Shown piece after piece: positions 1-12,551 of a stretch of DNA of 64,000 nt. Made by a program: the position numbers and the translations under genes. The stretch covers positions 124,001 to 188,000 of the forward strand of contig JANSLP010000032.1 in the NCBI GenBank assembly GCA_029298735.1, given 5' to 3'. Position 1 is the stretch's first letter, and every line of letters begins with the position of its first letter. Under the pieces are notes generated by a model. The model was not told the DNA's origin. It saw nothing but the letters and a program-made list of their open reading frames with translations, and ran no database searches. Source of the DNA: Ophiostoma sp. CBS 140.51 (Eukaryota; Ascomycota; Sordariomycetes; Ophiostomatales; Ophiostomataceae).

Positions 1-443
1 TCATTTTCATGTTTTCATTTTAAAGCAAGTTTATTCGATACTGAAAGCTCACTCTACATTGGAGTGATTGAGAGAAAACGAAATTATTATATTTGTATCG
101 TCAAAACGATAGACTAAGAAGAAGCAAGAACAATGCCAGGCTAGAAAGCTACTTGATACTGCAAACGGGAATAGAAAAGATGAAAAGAAAAAGAGTAAAA
201 GTCGCCAAACGCTCAATATGCGTATCGGAGACGGGGTAAAGAAATAATAAGGTCAAAACGACCGCACGTAGAGGCAGATGTAAACCAATGAGAAAAAAGC
301 AAGAGGGAATCAAAACGCACCACAATATCTAACAAAGAGAAAGTAGAGAAAAGTACACGACAAAAGAAAAAGAAAAATGCACGTAAGGAGCAATACACTC
401 AAAGAAAACCAACACTCTTCTCTGACACATTCAAAGCAGATCA
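1..443. other. 3' flank of the ERF4 gene, no gene seen
   Basis: This is AT-rich sequence downstream of the ERF4 stop codon on the minus strand. Only short, non-conserved open frames are present. It probably holds the 3' UTR and the intergenic boundary. Confidence 0.6.
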
Positions 444-2295
444 CTAGCTTGCGGCAACTGCCTCAAGAGGCATATCGGAGCGGGACATGGCCGGCGTGCT
501 TGGCGGCACAGCCGCTATTTCTGGGTCACCAATCTGGATGTCAAGCTGTTGAAAGTTAGTCGTGTTGAGTAATGAGGCATCGTAAGGAAGGGGGAGAAGG
601 GATACGTACCGTCATGTAACCAGTCTGCCGTAATGGGATAATCTTGGGAGGGATTGGTGCACCTTCGTCGGCGGTACGAGCCATCTCCTTATTCCAAGCC
701 TCGATCCACCGCTCGAGCCGGGCTAGGCGTGCCTTGGCACCGGTGAAGCCAAAGTCCTCCCACATCCAGCCTGTCGCCAGGCCGAGCACACCGTCCAAGA
801 TGTTGCGCGCGCTCCAAGGCTCAAAAGCAATAGTCAGCTCGCGGTTCAACTTGTCAATGACGCGGCGGAATTCGGGCTCGTTCATGCCGGCAGGATCCAA
901 AATCTCGGGATAGAGATTGGAGAACGTCGGTGCCAGGTCGCCCATAATCAACCAGTCACGACGGATACGGATAATGCGCGTCGTAATGTACTCCGGGTCG
1001 TCAATGGATACGTGCGGGTTACGGTGCGGAAAGCACGGGTGCTGCGGACCCCATTCCTCGCCAATGTCCGGCTGTGCCTCGGGGTCGCCCATGATGGATG
1101 AGTTGGACGACGAGATGGCCGAGCCAATGCCCATGCCGTCGGGCATGGACACAGTCGAGTCGCGGTTGTTGGGGCCGTCTTCAAGACCGTGATGGTGACC
1201 CAAGATATCCGGGCCCCGCTCAAGGTCCTTGGAGAAGGAACGGCCCGCGCCTCCAGGGCGTTCGTCGTCGATGGAAGAAGCCATGTTGTTATCTGTCGGT
1301 GAGGCTTTGCCTTTTCCCTTGTCTTGCTTTGCCGGTCCGATGGTGGAGTCAAATGTCAGCCCAACTGCTTCTGCTGGGACAGTTTTTGTCGTTTCCGGTT
1401 CGTCGTCTTGTTCCTGTTGTGGAGAAGAAAAAAACTCGTCGTTCAGACCGTCGTCTTGCAGTCTCAGAGTCGGCGATGGAAGGATGTCGGGTTCAGCTGC
1501 GTTGTTGTATTCGATGTCGACTGTGAGAGCTGAGAGCCGTTTGCCGTCGTAGGAGTGACGGACGGATTTCGGGAGGCTCACGCGCTTCTCGCTTCCGGCA
1601 CGTTCGACCTGAAGACTCGCACGGGGTGAGGAGGAGTGGCGGATCTGGCGCTGCTCGGGAAGAGTGAGGAGCGGGTAGTCGGCGGCTCCGGTGCCAACTG
1701 GGTCGTCTTTGGCAACGGGTTTGTCGTCGTTGAAAACAGGATGAGAGAGGGGGACAGCAGGCGGCGGCGGTGTAGACGGCGCCCGCCGGCGAGCCGTGGA
1801 CAAGGCCTCAACACCAGATTGCAGCCGTTGGGGCTGCTGCTGCTGTTGCTGTTGTCGCTGCGTGGACGACGAAGAAGAGGCGATACCGCGTGGCGTAGAG
1901 TTGGTCGGGTTCCAAAGACGGGCAGTCGAGAGGCGTCGAAGCGGCCGTTGGAGGGTATCGGCAGCGCGATTGCGAAAGGGCGGCTGTGGGTAGTCCAGCG
2001 GAACGGATGGGTGCAGCGGCTGGGGGTGTTGTCTTTGTGGCGAGAGACGCCGAAGGAGGTGCGGTTGATGCTGCTGCGCGGTGGTCTGCGGCGAAAAGGC
2101 TTGCGCAGAATAGGCGGTCGTAGCGTGAGGAGCCGTGGGAACGAATGGAAAAGGGCGGCAGCCGAAAGGGCGTCCGCTGCGACACGTGAAAGAAAGGAGG
2201 GTATGAACGTAGGCGTGGGCGGTAGCGATGAACGACGTCGGACGACAAGGAGAATCAGGAGCGACAAAACGAGAAGGAGGATAATATTGAGACAC
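444..2295 (-). CDS. ERF4: ERF4-type subunit of the Ras palmitoyltransferase complex (Golgin A7/ERF4 family)
   Basis: Two exons are supported: 610 and upward, and 545-444. The 64-nt intron (609-546) has donor GTACGT, branch site CTAAC and acceptor CAG. The downstream exon encodes a 33-residue tail ending ..EAVAAS. The core after 'FPHRNPHVSIDDPEYITT' matches the Golgin subfamily A member 7/ERF4 domain: RIIRIRRDW, a LAPTFSNLYPEIL segment, then EFRRVIDKLN and a WSARNILDGVLGLATGW membrane-associating stretch. ERF4 partners the DHHC enzyme ERF2 at the ER/Golgi to S-acylate Ras. The start is unresolved. The open frame extends to about 2298, where an in-frame TGA closes it, but its only ATG in the N-terminal half is at 1284. 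Starting there gives a 258-residue protein that still holds the whole domain. Residues upstream of 1284 are low-complexity (Ser, Gln, Pro), then acidic. The family call is firm; the N-terminus is not. Confidence 0.82.
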
Positions 2296-4897
2296 AGGTC
2301 AATCAGGTCAATTGCTAGTAGTGTCTGCAATCTCTTTTGCCGCTGCGGCCAGGCTAAAACTGCGAGCAGTCGATCGCTGGGGGCAGCAGCAGCCAATGGC
2401 AGGGCTGGGTTGGGATCGGAGGAATTGGCGAATGGTGCGGTTGTGGAGGCAGTTGTTTTGGTTGAATGGGTCGAATGAGAAGAAATCGAGAATTGTTGAA
2501 GCTGAAATCGAGGTCGAGAAACAGACTTTGATCGCAATCGTGAGAATTTTTCAGGCCGGTAATTATGAAATAACGTAAAGGGGAAAGAGAAGGAGCAGGA
2601 GACAACACGGGAAGGAGGAGAGCGACGGTCAAATTGCAACAGGTGCTGGCGACGATCAGGGACTTTTTGGTAGGCGCGACCCAAACCCAAACCCAGACGG
2701 GCGACGAGGTGGATGTGATAGGGGCAGTGGAAAGAGGAGACAGCGCTGTTGCTGTTGGTTGTAGTGGCGAGAGTGGCTGTCAGTTGGGTGTTCCTATTCA
2801 GGCACACGGCAATTGCTGTCGCAGCAGAGTTAGCGCAACCAGAGATGTCTGTCCCAGTGCAGTTTAGCGGCGTTGCAGTCGTCCAGCACTGGTCCGTCAT
2901 TCTGGGAGATTGACGGCCAAAATGGGGTCGAAGAGCAGGAGAGCCTGCAAGTCCTGGAAAATGGCAGGAGCGATGGATTTTGACTTTTTTCACTTCGAAG
3001 GAAAGAGCGGTTCAAAAAGTTTAAAAGAGGAAATAGAAAAGAAGAAAGAAGGCCAAAACGAAGAGCTGAAAGGGGGGAAGGAGGCAGGGACTTTTATGCA
3101 AATGACAAAGACTATGCTGAACACCATATATGGTACCCTGGCCCCAGAGACAAGAGGATTTGGGCGAGGGAAAGGGGGAGGCAAACAGGACCTTGTGCGC
3201 TCGAGGCTGCATCCAGTCCAAGCGTACGACGCCATCGCAGCCATCTGACTGGGCAAACGCGGGCGCATTGTCTCGTGGGATTGCATCCAATTCCACCAAA
3301 TCCGAACGTCGTACGTCACGTGCAGGGGTCCTTCCTCGATATATTGTTTATTGGTGTGGCCATTTGAACAATTCTACGGGTCTGACAGGTTTTCTCGAAA
3401 GCCGCTGGCTTTTGCGGCTGTTTTGCCCTTTTCTAAAGATCATCTTGCTGTCCGTGGCAAAGATCATCGACTGGACATGGGGTTGGGGATAGCAGTTGGC
3501 CGAGAGGCAGATAAACTTGGTAGTGTCGGTCCAGCAGCCGTCGGACCAGTAGGGCACAAACGGACCCCTTAAACTGGAATTGATGCTGATGAATTTTTTG
3601 TAGCTATTACTCGGGTCTTTCACTCAAAAGATAAATCATCCCAGTGTCATTCTACGGCACGGTGCCAGTAAACCACAATGTGGCCCAAGTCAAGGCTTTT
3701 AATAGTTGATAACTTCAGACGAAAAGCATTCGAGTTCCATACTGAATAGTAAGACCAATAAAATATTATATTTAAGATTACCGGAGGCAGGGGGTAGCCG
3801 TTTGTACTTACTTTTCATCTACCGTATTTCAGAGGTGATGTTTGAAAGGTTTGTATAAGTTGGGCTGGGATGATTGACCTCGAGAACAAAGAAAAGGCCC
3901 CGTCGTCTAAATAATCTACTCGGTGCATTGGCATTGAGTTGCAGTAGAAGGTCGAGAACATGAGATAGCTGAGATAGCTTGAAGGTGATTTGTGACTTAT
4001 CGATGCTTTACAATGTCGTATAGCCAGGGCAAATAATTTCTCATGTTCTCAACACTCTGTATCGAAGCATTTTCCCCTCCTTATATCCATTCAATTTATT
4101 TAAGTACAGCAATAATGTATCCTCCAGATTAACTCTGCCCATAGTTCGAATCGTAAGACAATCAATCAATTTCACTAAATCCCAAGCTCTCACTGGGAAG
4201 CTGAGTTCACCTTCCAAAACACGCTCTACTCGTAACGCCAGGAACAATGAGCAAGCTTGAATAATCTACTGATTATCCCATGTACACAAAACGACAAAAA
4301 CATTCGCGGTCCATGAGGAGTGGTCCAAAAATACTCGAGCTGTCACAAAACACACAACAGACATGGGATGAATCGATAATATGGAGCACTTTACGCGCTC
4401 TCCCCCGCAATATCTATCCGCTAATGTACCCCATCGGCGCCCCAAAACCAGGCGGCCGGCACCTAACCATGCCTGCTAGAGCTAGCGATGCCCACTGTAA
4501 CTGTCCAGCCTCGGCCCAGGCCTGCCCTAAATTACGTCATGCAACGCGTGCGGCCGCCCTGGCATGCACTTCCCCCTCCCGTAATACCAAAATTAACCCC
4601 TTGGGAAGGATCCCTTGGGAGCAATCGCAGCTACGCCATGGTCAGCCCTTCCTTTGCTGTCAGAAATTCTGTACGAAAACACAAACAAAAAAGGACTCAT
4701 TCTCGATTGCACACGTGCGTAGGCAGTTTCCGTCACTTTCCATCATTCTACTCTCCTATCCCCCGTGCCCTCCGAAACGATGCAAAACGGTCGCCGACAG
4801 CTTCGACAACAACGGTAACACACGCGCATGTGCAGAGAGCTCGGCTGCAGCCACGTATCTCGATCACGTACGTCTCGGATAACTCGACAGCAATCCC
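2296..4897. other. Divergent intergenic/promoter region between ERF4 (-) and the gene at 4898 (+)
   Basis: No conserved coding frame is seen. From 2300 to 2900 the minus strand is pyrimidine-rich, like a fungal 5' leader. It has no ATG until the complement of 2898-2900. A run of three CCC tracts spaced by AAA lies at 2680-2694. A TCACGTG box lies at 3316-3322. The 3.6-4.3 kb part is AT-rich. The region probably holds both promoters. Confidence 0.5.
3316..3322. promoter_or_regulatory. TCACGTG (E-box/Cbf1-type) motif
   Basis: This is a single CACGTG-core box in the divergent region between ERF4 and the gene at 4898. The CACGTG core is the known site of fungal bHLH factors such as Cbf1. Binding here is inference from the motif alone. 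Confidence 0.3.
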
Positions 4898-7051
4898 ATG
4901 GTCGTCCGCGAGAGGACACCTGACGGCCGGCGGATGTCACGGAGCATGGCCGACGCGACGGCAGCGACAACGTCTTCCGCGGCTGGCGGCAGTGGAAGTG
5001 GCAACGGTGGCGCGGGCGGCATCCGACTGCGACGCGGCTCGACGTCATTTGACGAGCATCGCAACAGCTTCTCAAGCATGGCATCGCTCAATGCCACGAA
5101 CAACATGTACGACCGTGTGAACTTGGGCGGTGCAGGCTCGACAGGCAGTCCCTCGGCCGCCTTTCGTCGCCGCAGCTCCAACTTTTCCGACTACAGCCAG
5201 GATGCTCGTGATCTTCTGAACCCAAAGCCACTTGCTGGGTCGAACGAGTCTTCACGGCACCACGAGCCGACGTCCAGCTATGACTCTCTTCCCCTAGCAT
5301 TTGCGCTGCTTCCAGCCGTTGGAGGCTTGCTCTTCCAGGGCGGTGATTCCTTTGTGACCGACCTGATGCTGCTCGGTCTCGGCGGCATCTTCCTTCATTG
5401 GAGTGTGACACAACCTTGGTATGTTTCCAGGACCTTTATTTAGTGGCCATATTCGTCCTCCGTTCACAAATCAGAATACTGACGGGAGCTTAGGGCCTGG
5501 TACCATTCGTCGCAGCAAATCCGCGAAGAGCACGAAGCCAATGCTGCAGAGTTTGCGGTCCAGATCGACTCTGATAGCGAAGACGACGACGACATCCAAA
5601 GCCGTCCACAGAGCCCTGCACCCCTTGAAGATCTACAGGAAGAGGAAGAAGCAGCCGAGAGTACTAGCAATGACAACGAAGCAGGAGACGGAACTACCGC
5701 TCCCAATAGCAGAGGCAAGGCGGCCAAACGGCCGACACCTGACGAGCGGGTGGCTGCGTTCAACAAGAAACAGCGTGAGAAATGCAAGGAGGACCGCAAG
5801 GCATTCCAGGTACGACAAGACGCGGCCTTGAAGGAGCTCTTCCGCCACGAGGTCTTGGCCTTGCTATCATGCTTTGTGGCACCCATCATCGGGGCCTACC
5901 TGCTGCATGCTCTACGCTACCAACTGACTCGTCCCTCAGAGGGTCTTGTCTCCAACTTCAACCTGGCCGTGTTCATCCTGGCTGCCGAAGTGCGGCCACT
6001 CCGTCACTTTTTGCAGCTCGTGCAAGCCCGTACACTTCACCTGCAGCGTATTGTACACGCCAATCCCTACCGCGAAGAGGAGGAACGGTACCGCGAGCGC
6101 CGGGAGCAGGAGGAGCATGAGCAGAACCAGCAACTGGCTGACCTCATGCACCGCTTCGAGAGCCTCGAACAACAGACCGCAGCCGCAGTTGCTGCTGCCA
6201 CGGCGGCATCCACTGCAGTAGTATCCTCTTCTTCAAAGTCCACGCCCAAGCCTCACAACTCGACCACGTCCTACTTCCCGTCGCCGACGTCGCCTCCATC
6301 ACCACCATCACCCGCAAATGGCTTTACCAGCACACCCGATGACAGAAGGCGGAACAGTGCCAGCTCACAGGCTATGCATCGCAGCCCATCGGATGTGAAG
6401 CGTGACCGCGAGCAGCTCATGCGTGACGTTCGTGCCCAGATGCAGCCCGAGCTCGATACACTCGCCCGGGCTCTGCGGCGTACACATAAACAGCAGACCT
6501 TACTCGAGGGACAGGTGGTCGCCAAGTTCCGGACAACTGACCAGCGACTGACGGATGCCATGTCGCTGGCCTCGGCTGCTGCAGGTAGTGGGCGCACACT
6601 GTTCCGCAGCCGCCGCTTGTCCAGTGCTTCCGCATCATCCCCTCTGTCTCCCAGTAGTCTCGCAGAGACCGTGTGGACCACGATTCTCTGGGCTTCCGAG
6701 GCTATCTTGGAGCTGCTACTGTTTGTCCCACGCCATGCCATGAAGGCTGCTGCAGCCATCGTGACGCTTCCCGTCTGGGCGATGCAGAGAACTCTCGACA
6801 TGGTAGGACTGGGTGATAGCAGTGGTGGTGGCAACAATTCGCCGAGTGGTGTAGGGGAGTCACAGCCTCGAGAAGGCAAAAAGGGCCACTCGGGGACTTC
6901 TCCCTTGTCCTCTTCTACCTCGTTAGTTGACGGCTCTTTTCGTCTCAGCAAAAATGCCGGAGCGGATACCAAGGTTGTCCGTGATATGGATTATGAGCAC
7001 ACCGCAATACCGACCTCCAAGTCTCGGCAAAACCGCTTCGGCCTGACATAA
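4898..7051 (+). CDS. Conserved fungal multi-membrane-segment protein, function unknown
   Basis: The gene has two exons, 4898-5418 and 5494-7051, joined across a 75-nt intron with donor GTATGT, branch ACTGAC and acceptor TAG. The split TGG codon is restored, giving a 692-residue protein. Residues 1-125 are Gly/Ser-rich and look disordered. A hydrophobic hairpin at about 131-170 begins LPLAFALLPAVGGLLFQGG. An acidic linker follows, then basic KKQREKCKEDRK. Two further hydrophobic stretches lie at about 292-318 and 330-350. Next come a Glu/Arg-rich predicted coiled coil and an Ala/Ser/Pro-rich linker. A last hydrophobic region lies at about 567-612 (LELLLFVPRHAMKAAAAIV). The alternation of conserved membrane blocks and disordered linkers, with clean splicing, argues for a real gene. 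I do not recognise the family well enough to name it. An ER or nuclear-envelope membrane location is a guess. Confidence 0.8.
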
Positions 7052-8210
7052 GAGTTTGTACTCTTCCATTACATGGCCATTACGGCCTTATTTCCTTTGT
7101 TTTGTGGGGGTTTGGTGGGAATATATTGGTAACGGACACGCAATGGGCTTTCTGGTTTATTTTCTTGTGTTTTCTCGTACGCAAAGTACACATATATATG
7201 GTTGACTGCGTTCTTCTCCCTTGTTTCTGTTTATACATCTTTCTTATCTATATCATGAAGAAGCTTCAATACCTCACTACCAAAAACACGTCTCATATTG
7301 GCATCAGCCACAAATGTCGTTTGGTCAGAGCTCAAGTGCTTGATCCTATCTCTGACCTTTGACCGGTGGGCTTTTTTAGCTACAAGCAAACTTCGTGATA
7401 GTCCATCTCTTACGAATCTCTTGGAACGGGACATTTACGAAGACGGCTCGCAAACCTTACCGGGCTTGCAGATTCAATTTGTATTTTTCCTTGGTCATCG
7501 TCGTTTTTTTCAACCCGTTTCGCCCAGGCATAACCGTACTGTTATAGGTATCTGCCCTTGGCAGGACAGTTCCTCTCCCTCGCCCGGCATTATACCGCCG
7601 AGTATCGTGTCGAAAACTGAACCATCCCGCCTTTTCTGTCCCGTGGAATCCAGCGTCAAACCTCGCCGAGCTTGCCGTATTTTGATTTTGCCATGTTGGC
7701 TGCATCTCGGTACCTGCTTTTTGTTGTGTAGTTCTCGCGTATCTCGCAGGTGCAACCAGAAGAGGGTGTGGACGAAGTAAGATATATTGCACACGGGAAT
7801 TAATTGAGGGGGAAGCAGAAACATCTATACGGTTGTATATGATGATACCGCCTCAATATAAAACGATGCTCCCGCTCTTCGAAACATTTATGAGCCGGAA
7901 ACCAAACAATATAAATCTCACATGGCGTGTAAACACGATCCGATATGGAACAATATGGCACGACAATATGATATGACACGCTGAAGCAACAAACACGGCG
8001 GAGGCCAGGGAAACAAGATAGATATTGAAACAAACACAGGAGAAGGACAGAAAGCAGGGAATGAAATCAAGCACAGATATTTTTGCAAGGTACAATATTA
8101 CATGGCCTGCAATAGAACAAGCACTATATGAAAATTATACTTTTGTTGCAAAAATCAAAACCGAACATTTCTTTTTAATTCATTATTGTTTTCATTCACA
8201 TTTAACTAGA

Positions 8211-8244
8211 AAGAAGAAGAAAAAGAAGAAAAAAAAGAAGAGCA
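8211..8244. repeat. Purine (A/G) low-complexity tract
   Basis: This is an uninterrupted run of A and G with AAG/AAAG character in the AT-rich part of the gene-free interval. Confidence 0.6.
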
Positions 8245-11200
8245 ACTGACAAAGACTTCACACCATAAAATTTTGAATGCAAACCATTTTGGTAAAGGGG
8301 CACGCACAAACGGTTGAGGATCGGTAGGTCAACGCGATGATGATGATATGTTGGTTCTAGAATAATTGACTATGGCGGTCTCGGCTCTTTTTGACACGAT
8401 AACTGACTGTATCTACGACATGCATGTAAGGAGAGGCAAAAGCTCAAGATGCAAGCTCTCAACTTTAAGGAGAATACAAATAAAGATGGCCATATTGCAT
8501 GCAGGTTAAATTGATAGAGGCAAACTTCGAGAGGCTGGACCTTAGTGATGAGCATAGTCAAGAAAAAAAGAAAGTACAGAGCAAAGTAGGCCCATCAAGC
8601 CCTCCTCCTCCATCCTGGAGGCGAAGATTGATTTTTTTACAGACGCAAGGGCACATGACCTCTACTTTCGGTTACGTGATTTGTTTATTCTGGGCTGCGC
8701 AGATCTATCGGCGATGAAAGTGATGCCAAGAGGCAGCTGGTATCTGTGAGAATTTGTGGTCAACATGAAGAATACTCAAATAAGCTCTGATATTCTCTTT
8801 CCATTTCAACGTTACAAAATTTTAATAGATTTTCCTCTTGGACCGGCCAGTCTGGCCCTTTGAATTTTGATATGCACAGAAAGGACAGTATACTCCGTGG
8901 ACAAGAATTGAAAGCGCAAATGCCACCAAGCCTCGACCCATATGGGTACTGGTATCTGAGACAGCCTGCAAAGTACCTGCATAGAAAGTGTAATAGACTT
9001 GTCTTTAAGTTGTGGACATGGGAAAGGGGAGATGTGAGGAACGTATGATATCTGCCTGACTAAACATTGCTGCATGCATATTCTATATTTTTTTCTCGTG
9101 AGCAAGAAAAAAGACAGCGAGAGCCTGCAAAGAGAAACACGATAAAATCAACTAATGAAAAAGGAAAGTTAAGATATTGCCGTTTTCAGTGGAACATCTC
9201 TCAACTGCTGTTCTAATATCTCAATTTCATTATCATTTGTCTGTTACCCGCCCCCTATTTATTGTGTAATATACAAAGAACAAAAGTCCCAGTCATCCCC
9301 TGCGCTCGACATCGAAGTCGCCTTGTCATACCGCACCTCTCTGTAGAACTGCAGCAGAAAAGACAAACACTTTGTAGACGACAAGAGGGTTCGGCAAACC
9401 GCTCAAAGTGCTTGGAATGCTGGAAATGCATGTCTCACAAAACGTCTACGCCGGAAATGGCGATGTGCACCGCAAATATGGCGGGGGAGGCTGCATGCAA
9501 AATGCGGTTTTGTATGTGAGTTTACGGAGCATCAATTGGTGAAAGAACGAATGACGGCGACGAAGCGAGACATTCGGAGAAAAAACAGAAAGGGCTTACA
9601 ACGGACAGTGGAAAAAAAAAGAAAATATACAAAGTTAAGACGCCCATTATAGAGATACCTCCCTTAGATGCGTACTTAATTCCTTTTTTTCACTGCTTTT
9701 TTGAAGCAAAAAGACAAATATACCGTTGAAGGAAACCGGCGACGTCACGACAATGCCTCTTCCTCTCATAGCCTTTTCATGGGCGCTTCCCAATTGAGTC
9801 GCCAAATTCATGCATTGAAGGGGGTGGCTTGGAGGATCTCTTTGTGGTGTGTTTTGCGCCTGTGCAACCCCCGTACAAATCAAACAATCACTCAGCGGCA
9901 GCCAGGAGCAAAAAAAAGGAGGGCTTCGAGGGCTTGGAAACGTTATGCAATAAGTCGCGATACAAGGCGACGGGATTTTTTACAAGCAAAATTCAAACGC
10001 AGCAAAGCTAAATAAAGGAACGCCAGGACTGTAATTGGAGGCTGTCACAACGAGAACGACGTAGCATGCTTGGGTTACGGGCCGCTAACAGCAAACCAAC
10101 TGGCAAGGCCATGATGGTATTTTTATGTCGTGAAAGACATGCATCTGCCCAATACCGGCACACAATGCCCGAAGCCAATCTCCACGAACGGGTGACTGCC
10201 AAACTCTGGAGGCCTGGCCAATCGAGGTGGTCGATGTTCTGTCACTCTCACACAGTTGCTTTCTTCTTGCCAGGCCCACTGAAAAATATTTTTCTGGCTT
10301 CAAAATTGCCCATGCCAAAACCAACCCCTGGCCGCCTGAATAACCCCATTCTTGTGGCGGAGCAGGTTTTATGGAAGACCTGGCCCCTCGTCGCGGCCCC
10401 AGGTGCAAGGCGTGGGCGCCAAAACCCATGCCCGCCTTCCCTTCCGTCTTCCCGGTTGATGATCGGAGAGAAAAACACTGCGAATAGGGAAAGAGATCAG
10501 ACAAAAGTGCGTGTGATTGAGAAGAAAAGGGCGACATGGGGGCTGTCTCCGGACTGGTCGCTTGTCGTTCAGCCCTAAGCCAGGGGAGAGAGAACACAGA
10601 AAACAGAGTTAACAGAGCAGGCCCGCTGACCAGCCAAAGTCTTTCAGGAGACTGAATGCAACGCTGCGTTGCTGGAAGTGTTGTCATTGTTGGCTGTGAC
10701 GCGTGTGATTCAGTGAGAGAGCCATGATGTGGAAATGCAGCCACTTTGGCCTTTTGTTCTCAATCTTTCCAGCATCTGTACGACATTGAAAGTTGAAAAA
10801 GGACTGCGCACAGAGGGCTTCTGACCACTGATTTTAACGCGTGCAATCTCCTTGGCCAGCCTATTGAAGAGAAAAACAGAAGAGGACGCGTCCTTTTGCC
10901 GGCCGCTCAGGCCAGGTTCCTTTTTCTCTCAGGACCGTGTACTTGATGCTTGACGGGGACAAGCTTGTCCTGAAAAAGGTGGTAGTGCCACTGTTGCAGA
11001 GATCCGTCCTTTCTCGATCGTTTTCGTTTTCGGCGTGCTGGTGAGTTTCATGGAGAAGACTTGTCCATAGCCGCGAGGGCTTGTATCGAAAGGGCATGGG
11101 CAGGCCCGCCGCATCAGCAACACAGACCCCTTTGCCCGTCCTTTAATATTCAGCGCAAACAACGGACGATGTATTTGCTTCTGCTGCTTCATGTTGAGTG

Positions 11201-12055
11201 AAAATAGTGAATACACTTACATACAAGGACCTGTGCCCTGTGTGGAATCGCGCATTCCGAGGTGCTGGCGATGCCAAGTGGCGCCTCGGTGCGCCACGGT
11301 GGCCGGTGCGCTCAGTGCTGTGCGTTCGCGAGGTGCCGACCGTTTTCTTGCTCGATTTCCGCGATGGCTTGGGTCTGGTGGCTTCCCGAAAGCCCCTCTC
11401 CTTCCTGTTCTTTTCTTCTTTTTTCTCGCTCCTTCCCTGTTGTGTTTTCTTTGTCTGATGTTCGGCCCCAGGTGTGGGAAGTCGCGTTGGCGCTTGTGGT
11501 CCGCTCTAGCTGTTCCGAGTTCTAGTGCCATCGCTATCTGAAATGAACATCTGCAGCTGGCGCCGCTGCTGGCGTCGCGATCTGCCTGCTAAACTGCTGT
11601 GCTACTGCACGGTGTTATTACTTTTTGGATAGTGGGTGGGGGACATGTCCAAGGAAGAAGAAAAACAACAAGAATAAACCAGAGAAGACAACATAACAAA
11701 TTTCTTTAACCTGGCAGCCTGGGCAGTCCTGGCAGCCTCGGGCGGCCTAGGCTGACCTGGACAAAACTTGTTCTGGCGAAGAACTTTGTAATCATCAAAA
11801 AGAAAGGCAGTTGTGGTTCGAGATACTTCAGTTCACTCCAACGTATCATTGCTGTGACGTACCGGTTCAAAAAAGCCGCCCCACGCCAACTGCAAGATCC
11901 CCTTCCCAAAGCTCAGCTTGGGCACGGGTACCTGCGACAAAAGCGGGTCCACACACTGTTCGGTCCAGGAACGTGCCTTCCTTAGGATCTTGTTCTCGCT
12001 CTTGCTCTGTCATTTCCATCGCGCGATCCAGTCCAATCCATTTAGCAGCCGACCC

Positions 12056-12069
12056 GGGGGGGGGGGGGG
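12056..12069. repeat. Homopolymer G14 run
   Basis: Fourteen consecutive G residues follow GACCC. Its length is likely to vary between isolates and is prone to sequencing error. No function is implied. Confidence 0.7.
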
Positions 12070-12527
12070 TTTGCTGAATCAGACAAAAAAAACAGAATAC
12101 CACAAACGCGCATACTGGGTAGAACGATCGATACTCATTCTGCGTGAGATTCTCCCGTTTTCGCCGCAGTTCGTTGCAAGAATGCGCTGAAGGATGTCGA
12201 TTTCGGGCACGCAAGGCCCACTGAACAAGGAAACTGCTCCCCCGTACAAATATCGCAAGCGTTCCTTCCTTCCTAGGGGCTTCTTTTGATGTTGAGAAGG
12301 AAGGCGGTAATACTCCGTAGTATGTGCGTTCTTTCCCTCGATCGCGTCCGGGCTCCACTGGCGCATCCGCTCTTTCCTGGGCATGCGATTTCGTGTCGCA
12401 TTGTGCCCCTCCACCGGTTCTGTCGCTCAAATATGCTTCGTACGGGATACAACGTACGGCGTATTACCGCGTATGGACGCGTGCGCTTCGCGGCCTCGCA
12501 CACGAGAATACATATACTTGGTAGTGT

Positions 12528-12551
12528 ACATACACACATACACACATACAC
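12528..12551. repeat. Three perfect copies of the 8-mer ACATACAC
   Basis: This is a microsatellite made of three head-to-tail copies, with a partial fourth (ACAC) after it. It lies in noncoding sequence. Confidence 0.75.

Noticed and set aside
1636..2478. 280-codon open frame on the plus strand
   Set aside because: It is an Arg/Gly/Val-rich antisense shadow of the ERF4 region without motifs.
2680..2694. CCC-AAA-CCC-AAA-CCC run resembling telomere repeats
   Set aside because: It has only three C tracts and the wrong unit for fungal telomeres (TTAGGG). It is too short to mean more than a possible weak quadruplex.
1578..2993. 471-codon open frame on the minus strand overlapping the ERF4 frame
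   Set aside because: It starts at GTG. Its Ser/Arg/Pro-rich composition is what a pyrimidine-rich strand gives in any frame, and it lacks conserved motifs. It overlaps the better-supported ERF4 frame.
4140..4165. TTCGAAT word resembling a tRNA T-loop
   Set aside because: The bases on either side do not pair as a T stem, and no matching D arm or acceptor stem is present.
9262..9519. 85-codon Cys-containing frame, possible small secreted protein
   Set aside because: It has no ATG at its start and no signal peptide.
10085..10744. 219-codon frame on the minus strand in the gene-free interval
   Set aside because: It has a GTG start, no domain and no supporting splice sites, so chance is the best explanation.
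12056..12069. G14 homopolymer as a functional element
   Set aside because: It is isolated in noncoding DNA and error-prone to sequence. No partner structure is visible.
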